From Paludibacteraceae bacterium (lineage in GTDB: Bacteria > Bacteroidota > Bacteroidia > Bacteroidales > Paludibacteraceae), in assembly GCA_017471175.1 (NCBI GenBank), contig JAFUVS010000009.1:62001-126000 (forward strand): a stretch of 64,000 nucleotides of DNA. The letters run 5' to 3'. The notes below the pieces were generated by a model. It saw only the letters and a program-made list of their open reading frames with translations. It did no database searches and was not told the DNA's origin. Each line of letters begins with the position of its first letter. Within the stretch, counting starts at the first letter, position 1. Both the position numbers and the translations under genes were made by a program. Below are positions 56,924 to 64,000 of the stretch, one piece after another.

Positions 56924-58639
56924 ATGATTCGCGAGATTGCTATTGTAGGCAGCACCCAAAGCGGTCTGTCATCTTTGATGCACGATTTGCAGAACGAGCA
57001 GAACAAACGACTCGCTCACATTGGTCATATCACCGATAATGAGAATAACCGGCAGACTGTCACTTTGCGCTTTGACGAGCACCTCTCCCACGAAGATATG
57101 GACCTTGAACACCACGATGCCGTCCTCCAGGTCGTGGATGCCACCCGTCTCGAAGACAGTCTGATGCTCACCCCCTCCCTCGTGGACGACCGCCATCCGC
57201 TCGTCATTGCCCTGACGCACTACGACCGCTTGACAAAAACAGGACACCATCTCAATATCCCCCGTATGCAGGAGTTGATAGGTGTACCCGTTCAGGTCGT
57301 TTCCGCTGATTCTGACAGAGACATCCCCGCCTTGTTGACTCTCTTAACCAAAGTCGCCTCCCAACCCCATTCCTTTGCGCACCCTGTCGTACACGGCTGG
57401 GAGCAGGAGAACAAAGAGGCTTACCGCGCCTACGTGCAGGGTGTCTTGGAGGAAGTCCTGACCCACCCAAAACAAGACCAATCTACTCGGGCGGAACGGA
57501 TAAACCGCTTTTTGACACGTCCTTTAACCGGCTTCCCCGTTTTGGCACTTATCCTCTGTTTCGTCTTCTGGGCGACCTTCGCCATCGGAACACCCATCCA
57601 GGATTGGCTCCAACTCGGTGTCGATGCGCTCCACGATTGGCTCAACCAAGTCATCTCGCCCGACTGGCTCCGCAGCCTCCTTGCCGACGGTATAGTACAA
57701 GGAGTCGGTTCGCTCCTCACAGCCCTGCCCAATATCATCATCCTTTTCTTCTTCCTTTCTGTGATGGAAGATACGGGCTATATGGCTCGCGTGGCGTACC
57801 TGATGGACGGCGTGATGCACGCGGTTGGGCTCCACGGACGCAGTTTCATCCCTATGCTCATGGGGTTCGACTGCAACGTCCCCGCTATTATGGCTGCGAA
57901 GGACATCCACTCGCCCCAAGAACGCGCACTCACGATGCTGATGATTCCTTTTATGAGTTGCTCCGCACGACTGCCGGTCTATATCCTTTTTATCTCTATT
58001 TTCTTTCCTGATAATAAGGCGTTAGTCTTAGGCTCCCTCTATTTGCTCGGGCTGCTCCTCAGTTTTCTCTTTGCGTTCATTATGCGGCGAACACGCTGGT
58101 TTAACCGCCCGTCCGATATAATTATCAATGAGTTGCCCGCTTTCCGTTTACCCACGGCTCGAAGTATCGGTCGCCATATATGGTACCGCGTCAGCGATTT
58201 CTTGCGCAAGATATCGACGGTCGTCCTCATCGCTTCTGTCGTCATTTGGGTCTTGCAGTATTTCCCCATGCGCGACCTCTCCCAGATTGAGTCCTCGTGG
58301 TTAGCCGCTATCGGTCGCGCCTTAGACCCCGTTATGAGCCCCCTCGGTTTCGATTGGAAACTCTCTGTCTGCCTCCTCACCGGTCTGCCTGCCAAGGAGG
58401 CAATTGCTGCTACGTTTGCCATTCTTTTTAACGGCGATTTGAGTCAAGCGGGTATCACCCCCGTTACGGCGTATGCTTTTCTGGTCTTTGTCTTGCTCTA
58501 TTTCCCCTGTGTGGCGACTATCACCACGCTCCGACGCGAAATCAACTGGAAGTGGTCCACTTTCACCGTCTTCAATTCCCTCGCCGTGGCATGGCTGATG
58601 GCGTTCATTGTCCACACCCTCGGCACCCTGCTCTTCTAA
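56924..58639 (+). CDS. feoB: FeoB-like ferrous iron transporter with degenerate G domain
   Basis: 571 residues from ATG 56924; typical FeoB is about 650-800. The membrane part is a good FeoB: a first Gate-like block (GIVQGVGSLLTALPNIIILF, FLSVMEDTGYMARVAYLMD), GFDCNVPAIMAAK, MSCSARLPVYI and the second gate TGLPAKEAIAATFAIL. The N-terminal G domain (about 1-135) is present in outline but lacks nucleotide-binding residues. G1 is GSTQSGLSS (residues 9-17, with Leu15 for the essential Lys), no DxxG stretch is visible, and G4 is THYD (98-101) for NxxD; only VVDATRLEDSL looks normal. No feoA is adjacent. It may move Fe2+ or another metal without GTP control. Confidence 0.85.
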   Translation: MIREIAIVGSTQSGLSSLMHDLQNEQNKRLAHIGHITDNENNRQTVTLRFDEHLSHEDMDLEHHDAVLQVVDATRLEDSLMLTPSLVDDRHPLVIALTHYDRLTKTGHHLNIPRMQELIGVPVQVVSADSDRDIPALLTLLTKVASQPHSFAHPVVHGWEQENKEAYRAYVQGVLEEVLTHPKQDQSTRAERINRFLTRPLTGFPVLALILCFVFWATFAIGTPIQDWLQLGVDALHDWLNQVISPDWLRSLLADGIVQGVGSLLTALPNIIILFFFLSVMEDTGYMARVAYLMDGVMHAVGLHGRSFIPMLMGFDCNVPAIMAAKDIHSPQERALTMLMIPFMSCSARLPVYILFISIFFPDNKALVLGSLYLLGLLLSFLFAFIMRRTRWFNRPSDIIINELPAFRLPTARSIGRHIWYRVSDFLRKISTVVLIASVVIWVLQYFPMRDLSQIESSWLAAIGRALDPVMSPLGFDWKLSVCLLTGLPAKEAIAATFAILFNGDLSQAGITPVTAYAFLVFVLLYFPCVATITTLRREINWKWSTFTVFNSLAVAWLMAFIVHTLGTLLF

Positions 58640-58694
58640 CCCTCGATTCCCTGCTCTTCTAACTCTCGATTCCCTATTCTTCTATACCTTTATT
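58626..58694 (+). repeat. 23-bp tandem repeat overlapping the feoB stop
   Basis: Three units of 23 bases at 58626, 58649 and 58672, with the core CTGCTCTTCTAACCCTCG in the first. The first unit contains the last codons and the TAA stop of the feoB-like gene; the other two are non-coding copies of the same sequence. Confidence 0.85.
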
Positions 58695-58698
58695 AGAA

Positions 58699-58734
58699 TC
58701 GCGGTTTTGTTTATTGTGCGGCATATTATGCCGC
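58699..58734 (+). repeat. 36-bp dispersed direct repeat, copy B
   Basis: Pairs with 56479-56514. It contains the perfect palindrome GCGGCATATTATGCCGC (58718-58734), which could be a hairpin or a protein site. Confidence 0.8.
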
Positions 58735-58800
58735 CTCTCCCTCATTTTCTTTCGCCTTTCCGTTTTTACTGTTAAAACACTGACTATCAATAAAAAAATG

Positions 58801-58835
58801 TTGTTACTAAAAAACGGTCGTTTTTTCGGTAATAT
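58801..58835. repeat. Left inverted element of a possible invertible promoter
   Basis: A quasi-palindrome TTACTAAAAAACG-GT-CGTTTTTTCGGTAA. Its reverse complement matches 59107-59136 with one mismatch and one inserted base over about 27 bases. It could also act as a terminator for the upstream gene. The 757-base spacer 58640-59396 contains this, the tandem repeat, copy B, a promoter and a leader; no gene was found in it. Confidence 0.7.
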
Positions 58836-59070
58836 TTTTAGGATGCTGTCGGCGATGGCTATTTCGATGCAAGGGAATGATATGCATTATGTTTAGTATC
58901 AAGCTATTAAAGCAGAACAGAGCAAAACTTAAGCGAGTTTAATCATGCCGTAAAAAGTTCGGACTGACAGCCGGTGGAGACATAAACACATTTAGCAGCA
59001 AATGTTCGTCTAATACTGACAAAATGCAATCAAAATGAAAAAAAATGCAAAAAAAAAGCGCAAAATCTTC

Positions 59071-59098
59071 TTGCTATGAAAATTTTGCACTATCTTTG
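59071..59098 (+). promoter_or_regulatory. Promoter TTG-N17-TATCTTTG of the 1070-residue surface protein
   Basis: TTG 59071-59073 and TATCTTTG 59091-59098. It lies just inside the right inverted element, directed to the right, with a leader of about 290 bases before the ATG at 59397. An 85-residue frame that spans the box (59045) is rejected. Confidence 0.7.
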
Positions 59099-59103
59099 CG
59101 CCG

Positions 59104-59137
59104 TTGTTACCGAAAAAACGACCCTTTTTTAGGTAAC
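59104..59137. repeat. Right inverted element of a possible invertible promoter
   Basis: TTGTTACCGAAAAAACG followed by ACCCTTTTTTAGGTAAC, itself a loose palindrome (GTTACC/GGTAAC arms). The transcript would start at about its first base, so the RNA could begin with this hairpin. The span between elements, 58836-59103, is 268 bases. Confidence 0.7.
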
Positions 59138-59396
59138 TCGCGATATGTTGGAATAGATGACAATCAATCGGTTAGGGTGGATTTTTGTGCTGTAGATTCG
59201 CTTTTTTTCCGTTCATTACTACGGCTTTGGGCGGAAAGACAAGCAAACCGTATCCGTCAATATGACAGCAACGATATCATCGTTGATATCACCCGCCTGT
59301 AGGGAAAGGAAGCAGTTATCGTTTATATATCATCGCCGATTGTATCGGTGATAAAAATAGTAAATTATTGTTTAACCCTATAAAAACCTCAAAATT
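59105..59396 (+). other. Long leader with two inner hairpins
   Basis: Between promoter and ATG. Inverted repeats CAACGAT-ATC-ATCGTTG (59269-59285) and TATCATCGCCGAT-TGT-ATCGGTGATA (59328-59353, one bulge). No known riboswitch fold is recognised. Confidence 0.4.
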
Positions 59397-62300
59397 ATGA
59401 AAAAGCTTTTCTCAATTTTCTTCGTGTTGGCTCTGATGTGGAGCGGAAATGTATGTGGAGCAACGTATAATCTTACCTTCAAGTGGAAAGACGGTGCCAC
59501 ATCATTAGGACATATGTCTAATTATAAATTTTTGGAATGGTATTATAACAGTCGTAACTATTATGAAGAAGCAAACAACTACGATGTTAAGCAATTAACA
59601 TTTAATCAAGGTTATGCAGCCAACGGAAATAATGTTAATCTGAATAACCCTGCTATTACGCTGTATCTTACGTGGAATTGCAATGTGTTTTATACAGATT
59701 TCGGCAGTAATTCATCCTCATTGGGAACTAAAAATTATGGATCAATAACATTACCTAATCCTGCAACTTATAATGTTACCACAAATTCTAGTAATTGTTA
59801 CTATCCGCAAGTGGTTGATTATGGTACTCTGACTGCATATACAGTTAATAATAGTTGGGCATGTGCCGGATTAACTTACAATGCGTTCCGCGATGAAGCA
59901 AAAACAACATGGTTTTGTCAACAAAATTCACTAAACTCTAAAGTTTGGTATAAATCTGTAAATAATGGTAGTTCCACTTTTACCGGTGGTTCAGTGACAA
60001 TGACCGAAGGAGTCCATGGTTATCCGACTATAACAGGAACACTTAACACAGCAGATGGAAATACCATTAATTTAACTATTGATGCTAAATATGTCTATAA
60101 TATTGTTGTAAACTCCAATAACAATACATTGGGTACAGCATCAACAAACAAAGTCTCTGTTACGGAAGGTGGTAGTGTTACATTGACTGCTAATGAGATA
60201 AGTGGAACATTTCAGGGATGGAGTTTAGATGGTGGTACTACCATCATTGCAGGAACGAATAATCAACTGATTTATAGTCCCACTCTTGGTGCTGATGCCG
60301 GTTCGGATGGACAAACATTTACTTATACAGCAGTATTTGTCCCCGCATCTACTCCTCAATACACCATCTCTACAGTTGTTTCTCCCGTAGCAGCAGGTAC
60401 AGTAGAAGGAGCGGGCGACTATTACGAAAATACGAATGCTACCCTTACAGCCACTTCTGCCAACGAACACCTCTATTTCTTTGACCACTGGCTGAAAGAC
60501 GGTAACAATTACGCAGGCGGAGCAACCATTACCCCGACCGTAACGGCTAATGCTACATATACTGCCGTATTCCGCAATGCCAATGCAGGTACAATTACCG
60601 GCGTGGCTGCCAACGGCACCATTTCCGGCACGGGTTATTATGCAGGTGGAACGCCAGTCGAATTGACCGTAACACCTAACGACGGCTATATATTCACCCA
60701 ATGGTCTGACGGCAATACCGACAATCCGCGCACCGTCTATGTGGATGGCGACGCAACCTATACCGCACAGTTCGAAGAAGGGGTTGAGATTGTCATAGCT
60801 GATGGAACATGCAATGATGAAAGCGGATATTTTAATTTCATAGGTTCCGCCAATGGCTATAGTGTCCGCATCGAAAGTGCTTCTGTTGCTCTGCGAACAG
60901 GAGATTTCTCGTATTCTCAATTGGAACAGACAAGTGATTATACGTATGTTAAATTAAATAACAATAATATTGAGCTTGATTATAGTCGTCAACGAGCCAA
61001 TGTTTCATTCTGGAGTCATACGCACCTCTTGTTAGAAGCTTGGGAGTATGATACGTCAGGGAAGGAATACCACATCTATATAAAAGCACCTCTCCCAAAT
61101 TCAAATGAAATTAATAGTGCCAATAGTGCGTATGATGTGCAGAGTTTCCCATCTGTAGATAATGTAACCGCTGCAGATGAAGACGGAAAAGCATGGATAT
61201 ATGCTAACAAAGGTGGTAATCCAGGAACAGGGTATTATGTATATAATACTTGGCTTGCGTTTATGCCGGATAATACAAAATATGGCAAGGTGCCAACCGG
61301 AATATATCCGATAAAAGGTACTGAAGAGGCGGAAACCGCAGTGGGAGGATACAATGTGCAAATCGATGGTAATGGCTATTTATCATCCATGGATGGTTGT
61401 GTAGCACAAAGACGAAATGGTTATGTGGAAAATATCTGGATTCCTGTAGATGGAACTATAGAAGTAGTCAATGTAGATGAACAGTATTGGGTAAATGTAC
61501 AAGGAAAAAGCAGTTATAAACAGAATGTATATTTTACCATTGGTACTGCCCCATTTAATGTAAATATTACAAGTGCCGGTAATGGCTCGGTAGATATTTT
61601 GCTTAATGCCACCAATTGGGGTACAACAGTACATTATGATGAGGGGACAAGCAAGTTTTTCTCAGGCAACTCTATTACACTTACTGCCACCCCCAACAGC
61701 GGCTACGAGTTCTGGCGTTGGTCGGATGAAGATGCTTCTGTAAAGACTTCTGCATACGGTGCTTCGCGTAATGTAACCGTTAGCGGCAATCTTACTCTGC
61801 AAGCCATTTTCCGTGTTGCAGGTCCCGCTACTATCACTTTGTGCGAGAACTGCGACAATGACCACTATGACGACTTCAAGACAGACTATGACGGCGAGAC
61901 GGTGAACGTAACCTACAACCGTCAGTTCACCTCAGGTCGCTGGTCCACAATGTGCCTGCCCTTCAGCCTTGACCTCGCTACAATGATTGCCAACAAGATG
62001 TATGGTCGGGTCTATGAGTTCAAATACGCTACGGGTAATGCGAACGTAGGCAGCGGCGTGAACCTCTACTTCTCCAACGCCAAGAGCATCGAAGCAGGTA
62101 ATTGCTATATCGTGAACGCCAACTCAGCCTTGGCAGAAAAGACCTCATTCGTGTTCAGCGGCGTTACGATTGACCTGTCGAAGGACAACGGCGCAGACTT
62201 GTCCTCGCCGGAAACTCCGGAAGCCTCAGTGGCAGCTTACAACGCCCTTCCTGGCGACAAGTCAGAGGGTACGATCGAACTGGTCGGCACGTTGCGTAAT

Positions 62301-62609
62301 GGTATTCTGATGGGTACGGCAACGGGCAACAAGTATATGGGTCTGAAAGAGAACAAAATCTACTATCCGAACACCGATACGGGCAGCACGATATGGGCGT
62401 ATCGCGGTATCTTCCGCAGCTCATCTGAACTGAACGTGGAGAAGATGCGCATCGTGGTGGACGGCGAAGATAGGGGAGAGATTCGCATCGACAACGGCGA
62501 ATTGATCATAGACAATGGTTCACCCGTGCGCAAATTCATCCGCAACGGCAACCTCTATATAGAGCGCGAAGGCGTGATCTACGATGCCCAAGGCAAAAGA
62601 GTAGAGTAG
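59397..62609 (+). CDS. Large secreted surface protein with beta-repeats and mosaic composition
   Basis: 1070 residues; signal peptide 1-21 (LFSIFFVLALMWSGNVCGA). N-terminal 300 residues are Asn/Tyr/Thr-rich with low GC. Bacterial (InlB-B/Flg_new_2) beta-repeats follow at about 320-465 with FTQWSDGNTDNPRTVYV, and another at about 720-800 (TATPNSGYEFWRWSDED). The C-terminal 270 residues are a beta-domain with RWSTMCLPFSLD and GNCYIVNANSAL that I have seen in similar Bacteroidales proteins, then the tail FIRNGNLYIEREG and VIYDAQGKRVE. GC content drops to near 30 percent in 59400-60340 and 60790-61660 and is near 50 percent elsewhere. Likely an adhesin. A terminator follows. Confidence 0.78.
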   Translation: MKKLFSIFFVLALMWSGNVCGATYNLTFKWKDGATSLGHMSNYKFLEWYYNSRNYYEEANNYDVKQLTFNQGYAANGNNVNLNNPAITLYLTWNCNVFYTDFGSNSSSLGTKNYGSITLPNPATYNVTTNSSNCYYPQVVDYGTLTAYTVNNSWACAGLTYNAFRDEAKTTWFCQQNSLNSKVWYKSVNNGSSTFTGGSVTMTEGVHGYPTITGTLNTADGNTINLTIDAKYVYNIVVNSNNNTLGTASTNKVSVTEGGSVTLTANEISGTFQGWSLDGGTTIIAGTNNQLIYSPTLGADAGSDGQTFTYTAVFVPASTPQYTISTVVSPVAAGTVEGAGDYYENTNATLTATSANEHLYFFDHWLKDGNNYAGGATITPTVTANATYTAVFRNANAGTITGVAANGTISGTGYYAGGTPVELTVTPNDGYIFTQWSDGNTDNPRTVYVDGDATYTAQFEEGVEIVIADGTCNDESGYFNFIGSANGYSVRIESASVALRTGDFSYSQLEQTSDYTYVKLNNNNIELDYSRQRANVSFWSHTHLLLEAWEYDTSGKEYHIYIKAPLPNSNEINSANSAYDVQSFPSVDNVTAADEDGKAWIYANKGGNPGTGYYVYNTWLAFMPDNTKYGKVPTGIYPIKGTEEAETAVGGYNVQIDGNGYLSSMDGCVAQRRNGYVENIWIPVDGTIEVVNVDEQYWVNVQGKSSYKQNVYFTIGTAPFNVNITSAGNGSVDILLNATNWGTTVHYDEGTSKFFSGNSITLTATPNSGYEFWRWSDEDASVKTSAYGASRNVTVSGNLTLQAIFRVAGPATITLCENCDNDHYDDFKTDYDGETVNVTYNRQFTSGRWSTMCLPFSLDLATMIANKMYGRVYEFKYATGNANVGSGVNLYFSNAKSIEAGNCYIVNANSALAEKTSFVFSGVTIDLSKDNGADLSSPETPEASVAAYNALPGDKSEGTIELVGTLRNGILMGTATGNKYMGLKENKIYYPNTDTGSTIWAYRGIFRSSSELNVEKMRIVVDGEDRGEIRIDNGELIIDNGSPVRKFIRNGNLYIEREGVIYDAQGKRVE

Positions 62610-62744
62610 AAGATTCTTCGAATAATCAGAGCATTCAGAGTATTCCGAAAACTCCGATTATGTTGAATAAACCCGCTCAAAGGACTTCGAGTTAGGGGGT
62701 TAGTAAAACGACTAAAAAGGGTCTCGAAGCCCTTTGAGACTTAC

Positions 62745-62777
62745 AGAGCGGTCGCCCGTCAAGCGACCGCTCTTTGC
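62745..62777 (+). terminator. Perfect 11-bp hairpin terminator
   Basis: AGAGCGGTCGC (62745-62755), 7-base loop, GCGACCGCTCT (62763-62773), followed by TTTG. A second smaller stem GTCTC...GAGAC lies just before at 62721-62740. Confidence 0.8.
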
Positions 62778-62817
62778 TATCTAAAATGTTACAATTATTC
62801 ACTTTTAGCACCTTTTA

Positions 62818-62849
62818 TTTGTGCATATAGTAGTAATCAACTACTTTTG
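62818..62849 (+). promoter_or_regulatory. Promoter TTTG-N20-TACTTTTG
   Basis: TTTG 62818-62821, 20 bases, TACTTTTG 62842-62849, 39 bases before ATG 62889. It serves the two overlapping ORFs 62889 and 62963. Confidence 0.75.
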
Positions 62850-62888
62850 CCGCGATTTTTATACGAATAGAAAATATAAGTAATACTT

Positions 62889-63014
62889 ATGTCTGTACAA
62901 GATAATAGTAAAAAGGCAATCCTTTATATAGCTGCACAGGCTAATAAACCGATTAACTACGAATGGGAGATACAGCACCACATTCAAATGCACGAGAGTT
63001 ACAATCGTTGTTAA
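62889..63014 (+). CDS. Short ORF, possible N-terminus of a frameshifted gene
   Basis: 41 residues from ATG 62889, the first ATG after the promoter: MSVQDNSKKAILYIAAQANK and then PINYEWEIQHH. The helix KKAILYIAAQ looks like a real protein start. It overlaps the next ORF by 52 bases in another frame (next ORF is -1 relative). A small indel may have split one gene, or this is a leader peptide. No slippery heptamer was found in the overlap. Confidence 0.45.
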   Translation: MSVQDNSKKAILYIAAQANKPINYEWEIQHHIQMHESYNRC

Positions 63015-63526
63015 AAGGTTTGTCTTGTTCAGAACAACAGGATGCCGCTCGCGAATGGGCACAAGCCAATAATCGAATTATTGATATGTTTGGCACTTTT
63101 TCGTATGAACGCCACTTGTTGGTATTCAAAAGCGGAAATGAATTTGATAATTGGATAGACCCTATTCTCAATGTTGTTTATAAAATGAACAACTTGATGC
63201 ACGTAGGTGGCAATATTTATGCATTATTAGAAAGAATAAATTGCTATAATGAATTATTCCCCGAAACATCGTTACGATTCATAGGCTTTCATTTGATGAG
63301 TTCATCAAATGTGTATCCGGTTTTTGCTCAGTCTTTTATTTCAAATGCGCGGTTTGCTACGATTGAGGAAATAAACACTTATATGCAAGCTATGGAATTT
63401 AGACCTATGAAAGATGACGGGTATTTTGAAAATAGCAATTTAATCCTATCAGATATAAAACCAAAAAATGTACTCTTTGCTGATAACACGATTTTTGTCA
63501 TTGATGCTGAAATAAAAAAGAAATAA
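62963..63526 (+). CDS. Kinase-like protein resembling polyvalent-protein kinases
   Basis: 187 residues from ATG 62963, which is not the first ATG after the promoter. Low GC like the surrounding 2 kb. The end contains SDIKPKNVLFADNTIFVIDAEI, which matches a protein-kinase catalytic loop (D-x-K-P-x-N) followed by a metal-binding V-I-D; an N-lobe Lys is not clear. Short kinase-like domains of this kind are known to me from phage-type polyvalent proteins and small Bacteroidota ORFs. The protein stops soon after the loop (KKK), so a substrate lobe is missing. It may be a fragment of a longer gene with the 41-residue ORF upstream. Confidence 0.4.
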   Translation: MGDTAPHSNARELQSLLKGLSCSEQQDAAREWAQANNRIIDMFGTFSYERHLLVFKSGNEFDNWIDPILNVVYKMNNLMHVGGNIYALLERINCYNELFPETSLRFIGFHLMSSSNVYPVFAQSFISNARFATIEEINTYMQAMEFRPMKDDGYFENSNLILSDIKPKNVLFADNTIFVIDAEIKKK

Positions 63527-63839
63527 CCATATAATTAACCCCGAAATAATAACCCCTTAAAAACCTATTTGCCTATGAGATAAGTATAGTCTGTAACCAA
63601 GAGACTACATAACATATAAAGCGTAACGCTTTATTATCGGACCCATTCAATCTACCACAATTTGAAAACATCATTCCGAGAATATAGCGAAACGCTCACA
63701 CTTGAGTGTGAGTATTTCTGTATATATTGGATGATGTGGGTGTGGTAGCCCGAATGAGCCAATAACAATAGTTATATTGTAAAACAGAAATCTCACACTT
63801 TTTTGTGTGTATGTGTTTAACTATTAAATTATTCAAATT
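63527..63839 (+). other. AT-rich spacer with two related hairpins
   Basis: Perfect stem CTCACACTTGAGTGTGAG (63695-63712), and about 97 bases later CACAC-TTTTTT-GTGTG (63794-63809); both start with CTCACACTT. No gene and no clear TAnnTTTG promoter seen, so the function (leader, attenuator, or just repeats) is open. Confidence 0.45.
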
Positions 63840-64000
63840 ATGAAAAAATCATTATTATTTTTAATCCTTCTTTTCACCCCATTTATGATCTATGCTGAAG
63901 GCTATACCCCACAAAATACAAGTTTGACATACACTTGGGATCAAAACTCTTCCATATCTGATGTCAGTACTAACGGTTCATATGTTTGTAAATCGTATAT
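63840..64000 (+). CDS. Start of a secreted protein, cut by the window end
   Basis: ATG at 63840 opens a frame running to the end of the window. Residues 1-18 are a good signal peptide (MKKSLLFLILLFTPFMIYA), followed by EGYTPQNTSLTYTWDQNSS. It resembles the other large secreted proteins in the window (Asn/Ser/Thr-rich start, low GC). Function not readable. Confidence 0.6.
   Translation, partial: MKKSLLFLILLFTPFMIYAEGYTPQNTSLTYTWDQNSSISDVSTNGSYVCKSY

Noticed and set aside
58714-58896. ORF of 60 codons downstream of the FeoB-like gene
   Set aside because: Runs through the left quasi-palindrome, with no ribosome site and no family resemblance.
58921-59040. Riboswitch-like pattern (GTTCGGACTGACAGCC)
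   Set aside because: It lies upstream of the promoter and lacks conserved cores of known classes.
59045-59302. ORF of 85 codons before the 1070-residue protein
   Set aside because: It spans the TATCTTTG promoter box and has no recognisable features; it is leader sequence.

Overview
The window is chromosomal DNA of an uncultured-type Bacteroidales bacterium (phylum Bacteroidota). The evidence is internal: promoters of the Bacteroidota type (TTTG or TTG, about 19-21 bases, then TAnnTTTG) sit before many genes; several large secreted proteins end in a type IX secretion (T9SS) C-terminal domain; there is a BspA-like leucine-rich-repeat protein; and the housekeeping genes (adk with a short lid, recF, murC-ftsQ-ftsA-ftsZ) have Bacteroidota features. 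No rRNA, tRNA, CRISPR array, transposase or phage module was seen.

Regions: (1) 1-7447, + strand, a surface-protein cluster: a truncated large secreted protein, outer-membrane barrels, and three consecutive secreted ORFs in which one kind of beta repeat appears to be cut across the gene boundaries. (2) 7496-11026, a lipoprotein and a two-CBM20 amylomaltase (malQ). (3) 11333-16512, a 1437-residue T9SS protein with long internal duplications, translationally coupled to a barrel gene. (4) 22076-16550, - strand operon: nitroreductase, pdxA, alaS, GtrA-type membrane protein, lipoate ligase-like protein. (5) 22168-25827: small Cys-rich lipoprotein (-), adk, a secreted protein and obgE (+). (6) 25862-29569: a 1235-residue BspA-like surface protein. 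(7) 30641-29658 (-): SPFH protein and NfeD partner. (8) 31552-41378 (+): M16 peptidase, hpt, trxA, a sigma-54-type regulator without a DNA-binding domain, recF, a GH2-aldose epimerase fusion lipoprotein, trmD. (9) 41555-51321 (+): glyA, an unknown membrane protein, rsmD, a phosphoesterase, then murC-ftsQ-ftsA-ftsZ and a two-helix membrane protein. (10) 56226-51263 (-): gltX, an HD hydrolase, a transporter and a DedA protein. (11) 56227-59396: a repeat-packed spacer, a FeoB-like transporter with a broken G domain, more repeats, and a promoter bracketed by inverted copies of a quasi-palindrome. (12) 59397-64000: a composition-mosaic surface protein, a kinase-like ORF and the start of another secreted protein.

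The main points of interest are: the split repeat domains at 5047-5930; the habit of pairing a secreted protein gene with a barrel gene (three cases); a short C-terminal tail shared by four large secreted proteins; the spacer at 56227-56923 with four different tandem repeats of unit 22, 27, 7 and 11 bp; the FeoB-like protein lacking its GTPase motifs and flanked by 36-bp direct repeats; and a possible invertible promoter at 58801-59137. All functional statements rest on reading of motifs; no database search was possible.
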